Shown here: piece by piece, positions 54,189 to 62,502 of the stretch
Position numbering within the stretch: the stretch's first letter is position 1
Layout: every line of letters begins with the position of its first letter
Assembly (NCBI GenBank): GCA_016719575.1
Contig: JADJYV010000013.1
Span: forward strand, 1,054,001 to 1,118,000
Source: Pseudobdellovibrionaceae bacterium
GTDB lineage: Bacteria; Bdellovibrionota; Bdellovibrionia; Bdellovibrionales; Bdellovibrionaceae
DNA: 64,000 nucleotides
Direction: 5' to 3'
The notes under the pieces: generated by a model
The model's database searches: none
What the model was told of the DNA's origin: nothing
Seen by the model: the letters and a program-made list of their open reading frames with translations, nothing else
Translations under genes and position numbers: made by a program

Positions 54189-55036
54189 TGTCAGCTCAGT
54201 TTTTTGGTGGGGTGGGTCTTCGTCCCACCCACTACCCACACATTCTAAGTCACGGTGCTGGCCATGTTCAATGGTTTGAAGCAATCTCCGAAAACTTTTT
54301 GGATACCCTTGGTAGACCACGTTCTATCTTGCATAAAATTCGCGAAAAATATCCTGTCGCACTACATGGCGTATCCATGTCCCTTGGATCTCCCGAGGGA
54401 ATTTGCCAAGAACATCTCAGGCGACTTAAAACTCTTGCTGACGAAGTTGATCCCTTTTTGATTTCAGACCACTTATGCTGGAGCAAAGTGGGTACCCACT
54501 ATTCTCACGATCTCTTGCCAGTCAAATACAATAAAGAGAGCCTCATTCTTCTAGTTCAAAATATACAACGCGCCCAAGAAGGCCTCAAGCGCTCGATCCT
54601 GGTAGAAAACATTTCGGCTTATGTTCATTCAACGGAAGCTGAATATACTGAATGGGATTTTATCACCGAAGTTTGTCAGCGCGCCGGTTGTAAAATTCTT
54701 CTCGACGTTAACAATGTCTATGTCAACTCCGTGAACTTTAACTTTGACCCCCAAATTTATTTACAAGCGATTCCCGCAGATAAAATTGGCCAAATTCATT
54801 TGGCTGGCTTTACGGACATGGGGAATTTTTTGTTTGATACTCACTCAAAATCAGTTGCACACGAAGTGTGGGAGCTTTTTAAATTCAAAGCTCGCGGATT
54901 GGACTCTACCCCTGTTCTAATTGAGTGGGATGACAACATACCTGACTATTCAAAATTAGAAGCCGAACTCCTTATTGCAAAAAAAATCTGGGAAGAAATC
55001 CACCCAAAAGAGGTCTCCGATGAAATCATTTTATGA
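54188..55036 (+). CDS. bufB: MNIO/DUF692 enzyme BufB
   Basis: Multinuclear non-heme iron oxidative enzyme of 282 residues with a TIM-barrel fold, expected to modify cysteines of the preceding precursor. Candidate metal ligands line up with the family: His60 (ALHGVSMSLG), Asp94-His95 (ISDHL), Glu140 (VENISAY), Asp173 (LLDVNNVYVN), His204 (IHLAGF), Asp217 and His219 (FDTHS) and Glu246 (IEWDDNIP). It begins on the last base of the bufA stop and overlaps bufC by 17 bases, so the three are made together. Confidence 0.93.
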   Translation: MSAQFFGGVGLRPTHYPHILSHGAGHVQWFEAISENFLDTLGRPRSILHKIREKYPVALHGVSMSLGSPEGICQEHLRRLKTLADEVDPFLISDHLCWSKVGTHYSHDLLPVKYNKESLILLVQNIQRAQEGLKRSILVENISAYVHSTEAEYTEWDFITEVCQRAGCKILLDVNNVYVNSVNFNFDPQIYLQAIPADKIGQIHLAGFTDMGNFLFDTHSKSVAHEVWELFKFKARGLDSTPVLIEWDDNIPDYSKLEAELLIAKKIWEEIHPKEVSDEIIL

Positions 55037-55736
55037 TTATCTCGTCGGCGAAGCCCCTCAACCGCTCGACTATAAACCCGCTGGGACTTTAACCCTCAAA
55101 GAAGCTTTTCAAGTTTATCGCCAAGGTTATCATTCTCGTTTAACAGAAGTTTTAGGAGACACCTTTGAGCTCATTTGGAAAGTCCTAGGTGACGATCTCT
55201 TTTTTGAAGTCACCAGCGAGTTTATTAAAGAAAATCCCTCATGTAGTTACAACTTATCCAATTATTCAGCCGGATTTATCACTTTCTTAGTCAATCATAA
55301 ATTATCCAATGAGTTTCCATTCCTAAAAGATTTGGCGCAACTTTGTTGGGATCAAAAAGAGATCTTCGATGCCCCTTCAGAAAATGGTTTAGAGGGCAAC
55401 TGTTTATTAACTTTAATCAGCGATGAAGATAGCAGTGCTTCGTTCGTAAACTCTGTGCGACTGCGAAGCTCACAATATTGCATTTTTGATATCTGGAATG
55501 CATTGGTTCATGACAACGTTGCACCTGAAAATTGGGATCAACCACAAACTGTTGTAATTTATAGATCTGAATTCCAGGTTTTTTTAAAGCAAATTTCGAT
55601 AGAAACTCACCGGACTCTTAAGAAAATTGAAGCAGGGGAAACTCTGATGAATGCCTGCCAAAACCTAGAGGAAAGGGAGCTGACATCCCTCTTTCATTTC
55701 TTGGCAAAGTATCGACTTCTTAAAAAGATAATTTGA
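55020..55736 (+). CDS. bufC: BufC/HvfC-type partner protein (DUF2063)
   Basis: About 238 residues from ATG 55020, inside the bufB end. The N-terminal DUF2063 domain (YRQGYHSRLTEVLGDTFELIW, then LSNYSAGFITFLVNH) is the known partner of DUF692 enzymes, thought to recognise the precursor leader or core. The C-terminal half is more divergent. No DoxX-like bufD follows; the next gene is a convergent exbD-like gene one base away. Confidence 0.88.
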   Translation: MKSFYDYLVGEAPQPLDYKPAGTLTLKEAFQVYRQGYHSRLTEVLGDTFELIWKVLGDDLFFEVTSEFIKENPSCSYNLSNYSAGFITFLVNHKLSNEFPFLKDLAQLCWDQKEIFDAPSENGLEGNCLLTLISDEDSSASFVNSVRLRSSQYCIFDIWNALVHDNVAPENWDQPQTVVIYRSEFQVFLKQISIETHRTLKKIEAGETLMNACQNLEERELTSLFHFLAKYRLLKKII

Positions 55737-55737
55737 T

Positions 55738-56142
55738 TTATTTTTTCTCAATAGAAATAGCAAACTTTTTGACGCCTGCGGTTTTCACAACGTCTAGAAG
55801 TCCGACGACTCTCCCGTGGGGGACATCTTTGTCCGCTGAAATAATTGCTTGGACATCAGAATTCTTTGCAACTTCTTCTAGTGCTCGTTGCTGGACAGCT
55901 TGTTCCTCGACGAAAGAACCATTCAAATTGATGCGCCCATCCGCTGTCAAAGCGATATTTAATTTACTAGGGGCCGTCTGATCACCGCTTGCCGCCTTTG
56001 GCAAGTTGACATTGATTGTTGGCTTAATAAACATCGGCGCTGTCACCATAAAAATAATTAGCACCACAAGAATGATGTCAACCAAGGGCACGACATTTAT
56101 ATCAGCTATTGCTTCGTTATCAAGATCCGTCTTAATTGCCAT
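55738..56142 (-). CDS. ExbD/TolR-family biopolymer transport protein
   Basis: 134 residues: short cytoplasmic start with DINVVPLVDIILVVLIIFMV, in which Asp22 in the membrane span is the proton-path residue, then a periplasmic domain ending in VVKTAGVKKFAISIEKK. It forms a proton-driven motor with the ExbB-like protein encoded four bases upstream. No tonB or tolA is adjacent, so ExbD versus TolR cannot be decided. Confidence 0.92.
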   Translation of the reverse strand: MAIKTDLDNEAIADINVVPLVDIILVVLIIFMVTAPMFIKPTINVNLPKAASGDQTAPSKLNIALTADGRINLNGSFVEEQAVQQRALEEVAKNSDVQAIISADKDVPHGRVVGLLDVVKTAGVKKFAISIEKK

Positions 56143-56145
56143 AAA

Positions 56146-56775
56146 TTAGACACCTTTTTTCTTAGCATAAGCTAAGCAAAGCTCTTTTACGCTCTCAAGA
56201 CTTTGCATAATTGCACGTACTTTTTTGCTGTAGTAGTTGTAAAAAATGACTGCGGGAATAGCAACAAAAAGCCCCGCAGCTGTTGCGACGAGAGCTAAGG
56301 ATATGCCCATCATGACTGTCTGCTGCCCTGCCTCGGGGGCACTCGCCAAATCGTTAAAGGCTTTCATAATGCCCAAAACTGTTCCTAGGAGTCCTATATA
56401 AGGGGCATTTGAACCAACCGTCGCTAAAAAACCTAAAAATCTTTCCAGCTCGGGCTTTTCGGTCAGTGAAAAGGTATTAAAAAGCTCTTCTAAACCTCTG
56501 CTGCCGCTGTCTTTCATGTGCTTCAAAGCATAACTTGCGGCCCTGCCCTCGAGAGTATCAATCTCTTTGGAAATACCCTCAACGTCTTCAACGCTATTGC
56601 TTTGCAACGCCATTCGCACCCTCGCTCGAATTCTATTTGAGCTCGAGGACACCTTGTTTAGGGCAAAAAATCGCTCGAGAATCATTCCCACGCTGAGAAC
56701 GCTTAATACAACGAGGATCCAAAGAACTACCTGATCTGCGAGATGGGCAAAGGCGAAAATTTTGTCTGTCAACAT
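56146..56775 (-). CDS. MotA/TolQ/ExbB proton channel protein
   Basis: About 209 residues from ATG 56775 with AAAGGA seven bases upstream. Three membrane spans: residues 12-32, then GFLATVGSNAPYIGLLGTVLGIMKAF and GISLALVATAAGLFVAIPAVIFYN, the two conserved family spans. It pairs with the ExbD-like protein next in the operon and is divergent from the sulfatase-like gene. Confidence 0.92.
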   Translation of the reverse strand: MLTDKIFAFAHLADQVVLWILVVLSVLSVGMILERFFALNKVSSSSNRIRARVRMALQSNSVEDVEGISKEIDTLEGRAASYALKHMKDSGSRGLEELFNTFSLTEKPELERFLGFLATVGSNAPYIGLLGTVLGIMKAFNDLASAPEAGQQTVMMGISLALVATAAGLFVAIPAVIFYNYYSKKVRAIMQSLESVKELCLAYAKKKGV

Positions 56776-56829
56776 GAAGGGTCCTTTCTTTGACACTCTG
56801 ATAAGATTGGATCATTATCTCTAAATCCA

Positions 56830-58692
56830 ATGAGAGCGGTCAAGGCATCCTCTATTATTATAGTTTTACTTATACTAGCAACAAGTCTAGTCGAGTTGGC
56901 ATGTCAATCTGTCGCGAAACCTTCGGTCCTGGTTATTGCTGTAGATGATTTAAGCGTTCTAGATATGCTCTGTGGTGAGGGTGCTTCTTTTTCACACCAA
57001 TCAGGAATTAAAATTCTTTGCAAAGAGTCGGTTCGGTTTACACATGCCTTCAATGCCTCTCCATTGAGTGTCCCAACGCTAACTAGCATTTTAACAGGCC
57101 TCTATCCATTTCAACACCACGTTCGAAACAATGGGGCTCCTGGCCTAAATCCTCAGTTTATCACTGTGGCAGAAAAGGCATTAATGGCAAAATACCGCAC
57201 CGCCTTCTTTTCGGGAGGTCCACCCGTTTTGAGAAAATCAGGCCTCAATCAGGGTTTTGAACTTTTCGACGACATGATCGTACCTGGACGTCAGAATCTT
57301 TATCGCAATTTCAAAAAAACTTCGCATCATTTCTTGCAGTGGCTAAAAAATGATGTCGGCGACTCGTCTCCGTTTTTTGCAATGATCTATGTTCCTGACT
57401 TAATTTTTACAAATACGGTGACGGTCAATGAACTCGGTGAGGCTCGCAATCTGTCCCATGAAAGCCAACTAGACGAATTCGATTACAATCTCTTTAATTT
57501 AATCAAAGAATTAAAAAATCAAAGTCGCTGGAATCAAACGACCTTAATTCTCGTTGGCTTAAATGGTCACACCGATGATGATCGCCCCGGCGAATTGAGC
57601 CCTAGTAATTTACACAGCGAAAACACCCAGGTTGCCTTATTCATCAAACCGCAACAAAAGGTTCGAGATATGGCTCTTCAATGGAAAATTGACCGCAATG
57701 TGAGCTTGGTTGATTTAGGTGAAACCCTCTTTTCGCTTATCGAAACGACTGAAAATCCAAACACTCCTTCCTCGATATTTCCGAGCTATTCTTTGAAAAC
57801 TGTCTTGCACCAGCCACAGCCTGACTGGCCGGAAAACAGACTGATCCTGCTTGAATCGGACTGGGCCTACTGGCGCGGGCTTAGCAATAGACGCTACGCT
57901 GTACTGAGCCAGCACACACTATTCATTAACGATGAGCCTCACCAAATTTTTAATACACTAACCGACCGCCTCGAAACCATTCCCATTCGAAGCTCCGAAC
58001 TTGCGACTGAAGAAAGACAACGAATCCTACAAGCGATGAATAAAATCGGCGCGGAACCTTGGCAGGGTTTGAAGAACACGACACTTCAAAAATACACTCC
58101 TGCTTTCTATCGATGGCTCAGAAATCATCAAAAAAAATCCTTGTTAAAGGATCTATACGCCAAAATTCAAAAGGGGACCACAGATGTCGAAATCGTTAAC
58201 TGGTGTGCTCTTCTTTCTTTCGATATTAAAGATTGGGACACCCTGCGAAGTCTTGCCATTAAATTCAAGCAACCCTTCTGGCAATATGTCGCAGAAGAAA
58301 ACTCTGGTATAGAATCAAAAAATCGTTTTTCACTAGAACAAGATCCTTGCTTGCGACTCTTAGAAGTCGAAAAAATTGATTCAGGTTCAATGAAAGCCTG
58401 CCCTGATCGCCTTTTCTTGGATTTCATCGAATGGCAAAAAGCGGAACAGCGGGGACTTTTTAAGAGCATAAAAAAGCGTCGCTTCGAACGGGCTTACTTG
58501 AACTCTTTAATCGACCAAGAAATTCAAGAGGCCGCACTAGCAACAATGTTGATATGGGACCTTCCTGAAGCAAAGTCACTTCAGCCCCGCCTCACAGACC
58601 TCGTTCTCAGCTTACCTGCATTTCAAAAACAAAAAACGATTCTATTTAAAGCACTTCAAAATAGCGCTCAATGGCAAGATGAAGAAAATTAA
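56830..58692 (+). CDS. Sulfatase-like lipoprotein, atypical active site
   Basis: 620 residues. Lipoprotein signal with VELAC (Cys25), then a sulfatase/alkaline phosphatase-type fold: VIAVDD (39-40 metal ligands) and SPLSVPTLTSILTGLYP (77-93). Ser80 takes the place of the formylglycine Cys/Ser, but the following motif reads SVPTL where CxPxR is required, and GRYP is GLYP, so both arginines are missing. The C-terminal 250 residues are helical and unassigned. It may be inactive or a different hydrolase. The stop overlaps the convergent gene by four bases. Confidence 0.75.
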   Translation: MRAVKASSIIIVLLILATSLVELACQSVAKPSVLVIAVDDLSVLDMLCGEGASFSHQSGIKILCKESVRFTHAFNASPLSVPTLTSILTGLYPFQHHVRNNGAPGLNPQFITVAEKALMAKYRTAFFSGGPPVLRKSGLNQGFELFDDMIVPGRQNLYRNFKKTSHHFLQWLKNDVGDSSPFFAMIYVPDLIFTNTVTVNELGEARNLSHESQLDEFDYNLFNLIKELKNQSRWNQTTLILVGLNGHTDDDRPGELSPSNLHSENTQVALFIKPQQKVRDMALQWKIDRNVSLVDLGETLFSLIETTENPNTPSSIFPSYSLKTVLHQPQPDWPENRLILLESDWAYWRGLSNRRYAVLSQHTLFINDEPHQIFNTLTDRLETIPIRSSELATEERQRILQAMNKIGAEPWQGLKNTTLQKYTPAFYRWLRNHQKKSLLKDLYAKIQKGTTDVEIVNWCALLSFDIKDWDTLRSLAIKFKQPFWQYVAEENSGIESKNRFSLEQDPCLRLLEVEKIDSGSMKACPDRLFLDFIEWQKAEQRGLFKSIKKRRFERAYLNSLIDQEIQEAALATMLIWDLPEAKSLQPRLTDLVLSLPAFQKQKTILFKALQNSAQWQDEEN

Positions 58693-59387
58693 AAACCTGA
58701 TTCAAAACTGACGAGCCCAATCCAAAATGGTGAATCTGGATTTTTTCTTGCAATATTTTGAGTTATCTTAGGCAGTAAACCACCATTCGAAGCAACCGTC
58801 CAAAGGGCATCGCTCCAAAAAATCCCAGAATATAAAAATAAGCGATCGCCCGCAGCTATGCGAAAATCGCCACAACGAATATTCAAACTAGAATCAATAC
58901 CTAGTAGATCTCTAGGCAGAGGTGCAATCTCAGAGCCTTCGGAATTGTCGGCAAGCTCAAAAGCTGTATCACCGTTTGCAGAAATAGGCGTTAAACCCAA
59001 ACCCTTTTTTTGCAGCATTAAATTTGGCGCGCCGACTTGAGCAAAGGCAACTTTATTTTCTTTTCGATATAAAATCAAAGTTTCTAAACCTGCTACATAC
59101 TCGCCTCTATTATCAGAGCGATATAACGATTCATTGCAAATTAAAGCGGCTACTCGTAAGTAATTAGCCTCGTCAGTTAAGCAGGTCATAAACTCAAACG
59201 GAGAAGTGACCTCGACGTCAGCTGTTGCCGCTTGGACATATTTAGCAATATCCTCATTTACTTTATTTGCAAGCCCAGCCTCTCCCCAAGATGTCGTTAT
59301 AATAAGTAGCGAGCCGTCTTGCTCAGCATAGATTGTCGGCCTTGGCCGAAGAGTTTTACTAGAATATGAGCGCTCCTCTAATTTCAT
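58689..59387 (-). CDS. PP2C-like pseudophosphatase
   Basis: About 232 residues. The order of blocks follows PP2C: DGSLLIITTSWGEAGLANKV, then ICNESLYRSD, AGLETLILYRKENKVAFAQVGAPNLML, LLGIDSSL and GDRLFLYSGIF. Positions that normally carry metal-binding aspartates (DGxGG, GDSR, SDGL) read otherwise (TSWGE, GAPN, YSGIF). I infer a non-catalytic fold. It starts at the stop codon of the FHA gene (TGATG), so it is coupled to FHA proteins, the usual partners of Ser/Thr phosphorylation. Confidence 0.7.
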   Translation of the reverse strand: MKLEERSYSSKTLRPRPTIYAEQDGSLLIITTSWGEAGLANKVNEDIAKYVQAATADVEVTSPFEFMTCLTDEANYLRVAALICNESLYRSDNRGEYVAGLETLILYRKENKVAFAQVGAPNLMLQKKGLGLTPISANGDTAFELADNSEGSEIAPLPRDLLGIDSSLNIRCGDFRIAAGDRLFLYSGIFWSDALWTVASNGGLLPKITQNIARKNPDSPFWIGLVSFESGF

Positions 59388-61363
59388 CAAAGGGCTCCAT
59401 ACTTTTTTAACTTAATTTTGGCTTTAGCATAGTACTCGCCATCCGGAATGTCGAGATCCATTATCTTCTTCCACTTGTCCTTTGCCCCCGGACGATTTTC
59501 TCCACCCTCAACATTACCGTAACTTTCTTCAAGGACACCTTCCTGATAGAGAATCATCATTTGCTTTCTTAATTCTAAAACATAGCGATCGATCTTCTCT
59601 TTAGTGGCTTCGTTTTCAGGGTCAATTTCCGCTGATTTTCTTAGGGCAAAAATAGCATCCCTTAACTTTTGGTCTTTGTATGCTTGTTCGGCCTCAGTCT
59701 CAAAACGACTGGTCTTTTGTTTCAGCGTCTGCTGTATCGAAGTTATTTGACGACGTGCTTGACTCTTGAGTCCATTTGGATCGGGTAGCCCCGAAGATAT
59801 CACGACTTGGTATTCTTTTTGAGCTCGCAAATACTGACTTTCGCCGAAGCTCGCTTCTGCCTTATTGAATAAGTTTTTCAATCTTTGAACCTGAGACTGA
59901 TATTCTTGCTTTTGGGCATCTTTAGCTTGTTTGTTGGTCACCAGCAGATCAACCTGCTGGCGAAGATCCATGATTGCAGGATGCTCTGGCATCAATGACA
60001 ACACTGAGCTTAAGCAATCCTCAAGTTTTGACATCGTATAATCTGAATTAAACTGAGCCTTACATTCTGAGACTTTGACTTGAACCTTTTCTTCCATTTC
60101 AACTTTTTCTTTTTCTAAATCCTCTTGCCGCTTTTTTTGTGCTTGAATTTCTAGAGCCTCATTCGCAAGACGCTCGATATCTTTGCTATCTTCATATTCG
60201 GGCACCATCTCATATATTTTTGCAATTTCGGCCTTAGCTAGCTCGTACTTCCCTTGCATGTAGAGGTTCTTAGACAGCTGATACGTCTGCTTTACTAATG
60301 TCTGTTTTTCCGGGGGCAACTTGTTAAATACTTCTTGAGACTTCGTTTGAATGCCAGGCCCATTGGACGGAGTTGGGGAACTCGTTTGATCACTGAAGAA
60401 ATAGGCCACAACAAGAAGAACGATTGCGCCAGCGATAATTTTCACACGATGTTTTTCGAAATCAAATTTCTTATCGCGAGGTATATCTTCAAGATTAGCC
60501 CCCCCGGGCAAGTGCAAACCCGGAATAAATTGACCTGGGTGTTGCATTGGTGAAGAGGCCTGACCATATTGATTTACCTGCGGAATTAATTCATGACTTG
60601 TCGGAACCAAAGCAGGGCTAGAAGCATTCACAAACTCCATTCTTGATTTAAACTCGGGGTCGTGAAGTTCGAAATAAAGATGATTATCTAAAACACTGAT
60701 CGCATCACTACTTTTTAGTGGGAGAGGTTCAATGGGAGATACTGGACTGCCATTAAGAAGAGTTCCATTCACACTTCCGAGGTCCATAATTACAAACTGG
60801 TTTCCAACGCGTCGGATTTCAAACTGCCTTCTACTCACTCGCTGATCGCGAATGACGATATCACAAGAGGCATCTCTTCCTGCGACCCACTGGTTGCCGA
60901 CCTCAAGCTTAAACATTTCTTTAATGTCGCCAGAGGCATCAACGACTTTAACGTAAGGAATGGTATTTGCCGCATTGATAAATGTCTTATCTCCGCTTTC
61001 ACCGCCATCTCCCTCGGCGCCAACAAACAATCCTGGCACACTGTTTCTAGGGCCAGCCACAAGTGAAGCTTCAATATCACTGTATTCAAATTCGTAGGCC
61101 CCAAGAGAAAATTTCATTTTGCTATCGAGTTGAAGGGTCTGAACCTCGGCACCTCCGTAGACAACGGCCCCAAAGCGAGATATGACATCCAGTTGCCAAT
61201 GAGATCCGTCAAAACTCAATTTGAAATGTTCTCGAGAAAGACTCTTTTCATTTAGCAAAACGATATCACAATCTTCTTTTCGGCCCGCAATATAACTTCG
61301 GTCCGTTGAAAGTTGCAGTTCCTGAAGAAATCTACCCTGAAAAAGAGTGCGCAGGCGTGCCAT
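59387..61363 (-). CDS. Double-FHA membrane protein with TPR-like periplasmic part
   Basis: About 658 residues from ATG 61363, overlapping the previous stop by TAATG. Two FHA domains lie in the cytoplasm: GRKEDCDIVLLNEKSLSREH near residue 25 and GRDASCDIVIRDQRVSRRQF near 160, both with the phosphothreonine-binding Arg and Ser. A span VKIIAGAIVLLVVAYFF follows near 310. The rest is charged, coiled-coil and TPR-like helices. It likely reads phosphorylated partners and organises a membrane complex. Confidence 0.85.
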   Translation of the reverse strand: MARLRTLFQGRFLQELQLSTDRSYIAGRKEDCDIVLLNEKSLSREHFKLSFDGSHWQLDVISRFGAVVYGGAEVQTLQLDSKMKFSLGAYEFEYSDIEASLVAGPRNSVPGLFVGAEGDGGESGDKTFINAANTIPYVKVVDASGDIKEMFKLEVGNQWVAGRDASCDIVIRDQRVSRRQFEIRRVGNQFVIMDLGSVNGTLLNGSPVSPIEPLPLKSSDAISVLDNHLYFELHDPEFKSRMEFVNASSPALVPTSHELIPQVNQYGQASSPMQHPGQFIPGLHLPGGANLEDIPRDKKFDFEKHRVKIIAGAIVLLVVAYFFSDQTSSPTPSNGPGIQTKSQEVFNKLPPEKQTLVKQTYQLSKNLYMQGKYELAKAEIAKIYEMVPEYEDSKDIERLANEALEIQAQKKRQEDLEKEKVEMEEKVQVKVSECKAQFNSDYTMSKLEDCLSSVLSLMPEHPAIMDLRQQVDLLVTNKQAKDAQKQEYQSQVQRLKNLFNKAEASFGESQYLRAQKEYQVVISSGLPDPNGLKSQARRQITSIQQTLKQKTSRFETEAEQAYKDQKLRDAIFALRKSAEIDPENEATKEKIDRYVLELRKQMMILYQEGVLEESYGNVEGGENRPGAKDKWKKIMDLDIPDGEYYAKAKIKLKKYGAL

Positions 61364-62502
61364 TAGAAGCGTCCCTCTTCTGCTAAAGAGCACTGGTCAT
61401 AATACTGTTTTGCTTCTTTAAAAACTGGGTCTTGATTATTGTTCAACATCGTCATGACATTAAAATAGCTTGCCTTGCACATTCGCCAATTTTTCTTTTC
61501 TCGGTAGCGATTGCCTTGAAGCATATGAAACTTGACCAATTCATCGAATTTAACTTTTGATAAATGGTAATATCTCTTTGCCAATTCGTTACCAGGATCC
61601 AAATTTAAAACGACCTGAAAAGACTCACGTGCACGCCCATAATTTCCCTGCTTATAATCACGGAATCCCCGAATATAGTTTTCTTGCGCCCGTTTGAACT
61701 GAATATTATCTAGTTTTTCTTTGCGCGCCTCAAACTCTTTGAGCTCTTCACGAGAGGCTTGAATCTCTTGTTCTATTTGCTCTGTCGACCTGTATGTCAA
61801 CTCTTTCTTTTTTGTGTTCGATGGCGACATTAACCACCAAAATCCAAACCCCAGAATGGCAACAACGACATAAAAACCAAAACGCCCGCTCTCCTTGCCG
61901 CTAGCACGAGGGCGAGGACGGAAACGAGACTTCATGGGCTGAGCAATCTGAGCACCTGGTATATTTGTTGAATAGTTTGACTGATTCGATATCGCTCCGC
62001 CTAGAACAGCATTTGAAAAGTCGTGAACACTAGCGGGGGTTATGGGAGGCTGATACTGAATTGGATTGCTGTTAATGTGAACAGGAAGCACATTTGAATC
62101 ATAAGGGGTCGCACCAACAGGAGACGCCGGAGTAGGCGGGGTCAATTTTTCTGAATCTCGAATTTGAGTTTTAGACTCTTGATCGAACTCAATAATAAAC
62201 TCTGATTCACCTATTAATATAATAGCACCTGAATCAAGCTTTGCGCTCTGAACCTGTTGACCATTGACTCCCAAAAAATTCTTCTTACTGAGGTTGACAA
62301 TGTGCAATTCAAATCCATCCCAACGTATTTCGGCATGTTGTCGACTCGCTTTCAAGTCATTTGTCAGCACAAGATCATTTTCAGTGCCGCGCCCAATATG
62401 AATAGTTGTTTGCTCAAAATTAAAGGTCTGTCCTGCCAACGGCCCTCTCTCAACTTTAATTCGATATTTAAGTGCATCTTTTAAATTTGGTGCAGCTGAC
62501 AT
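61363..62502 (-). CDS. FHA-domain membrane protein with TPR-like tail
   Basis: About 379 residues. The N-terminal FHA domain shows IGRGTENDLVLTNDLKASRQ with the following HAEI and NGQQ loops. After a Pro-rich linker comes one span (FGFYVVVAILGFGFWWL near residue 205), then a charged coiled coil and TPR-like helices (NYIRGFRDYKQGNYGRARES). It starts in the stop of the previous gene (TGATG) and shares architecture with the next one, so these paralogues likely work in one complex. Confidence 0.85.
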   Translation of the reverse strand: MSAAPNLKDALKYRIKVERGPLAGQTFNFEQTTIHIGRGTENDLVLTNDLKASRQHAEIRWDGFELHIVNLSKKNFLGVNGQQVQSAKLDSGAIILIGESEFIIEFDQESKTQIRDSEKLTPPTPASPVGATPYDSNVLPVHINSNPIQYQPPITPASVHDFSNAVLGGAISNQSNYSTNIPGAQIAQPMKSRFRPRPRASGKESGRFGFYVVVAILGFGFWWLMSPSNTKKKELTYRSTEQIEQEIQASREELKEFEARKEKLDNIQFKRAQENYIRGFRDYKQGNYGRARESFQVVLNLDPGNELAKRYYHLSKVKFDELVKFHMLQGNRYREKKNWRMCKASYFNVMTMLNNNQDPVFKEAKQYYDQCSLAEEGRF

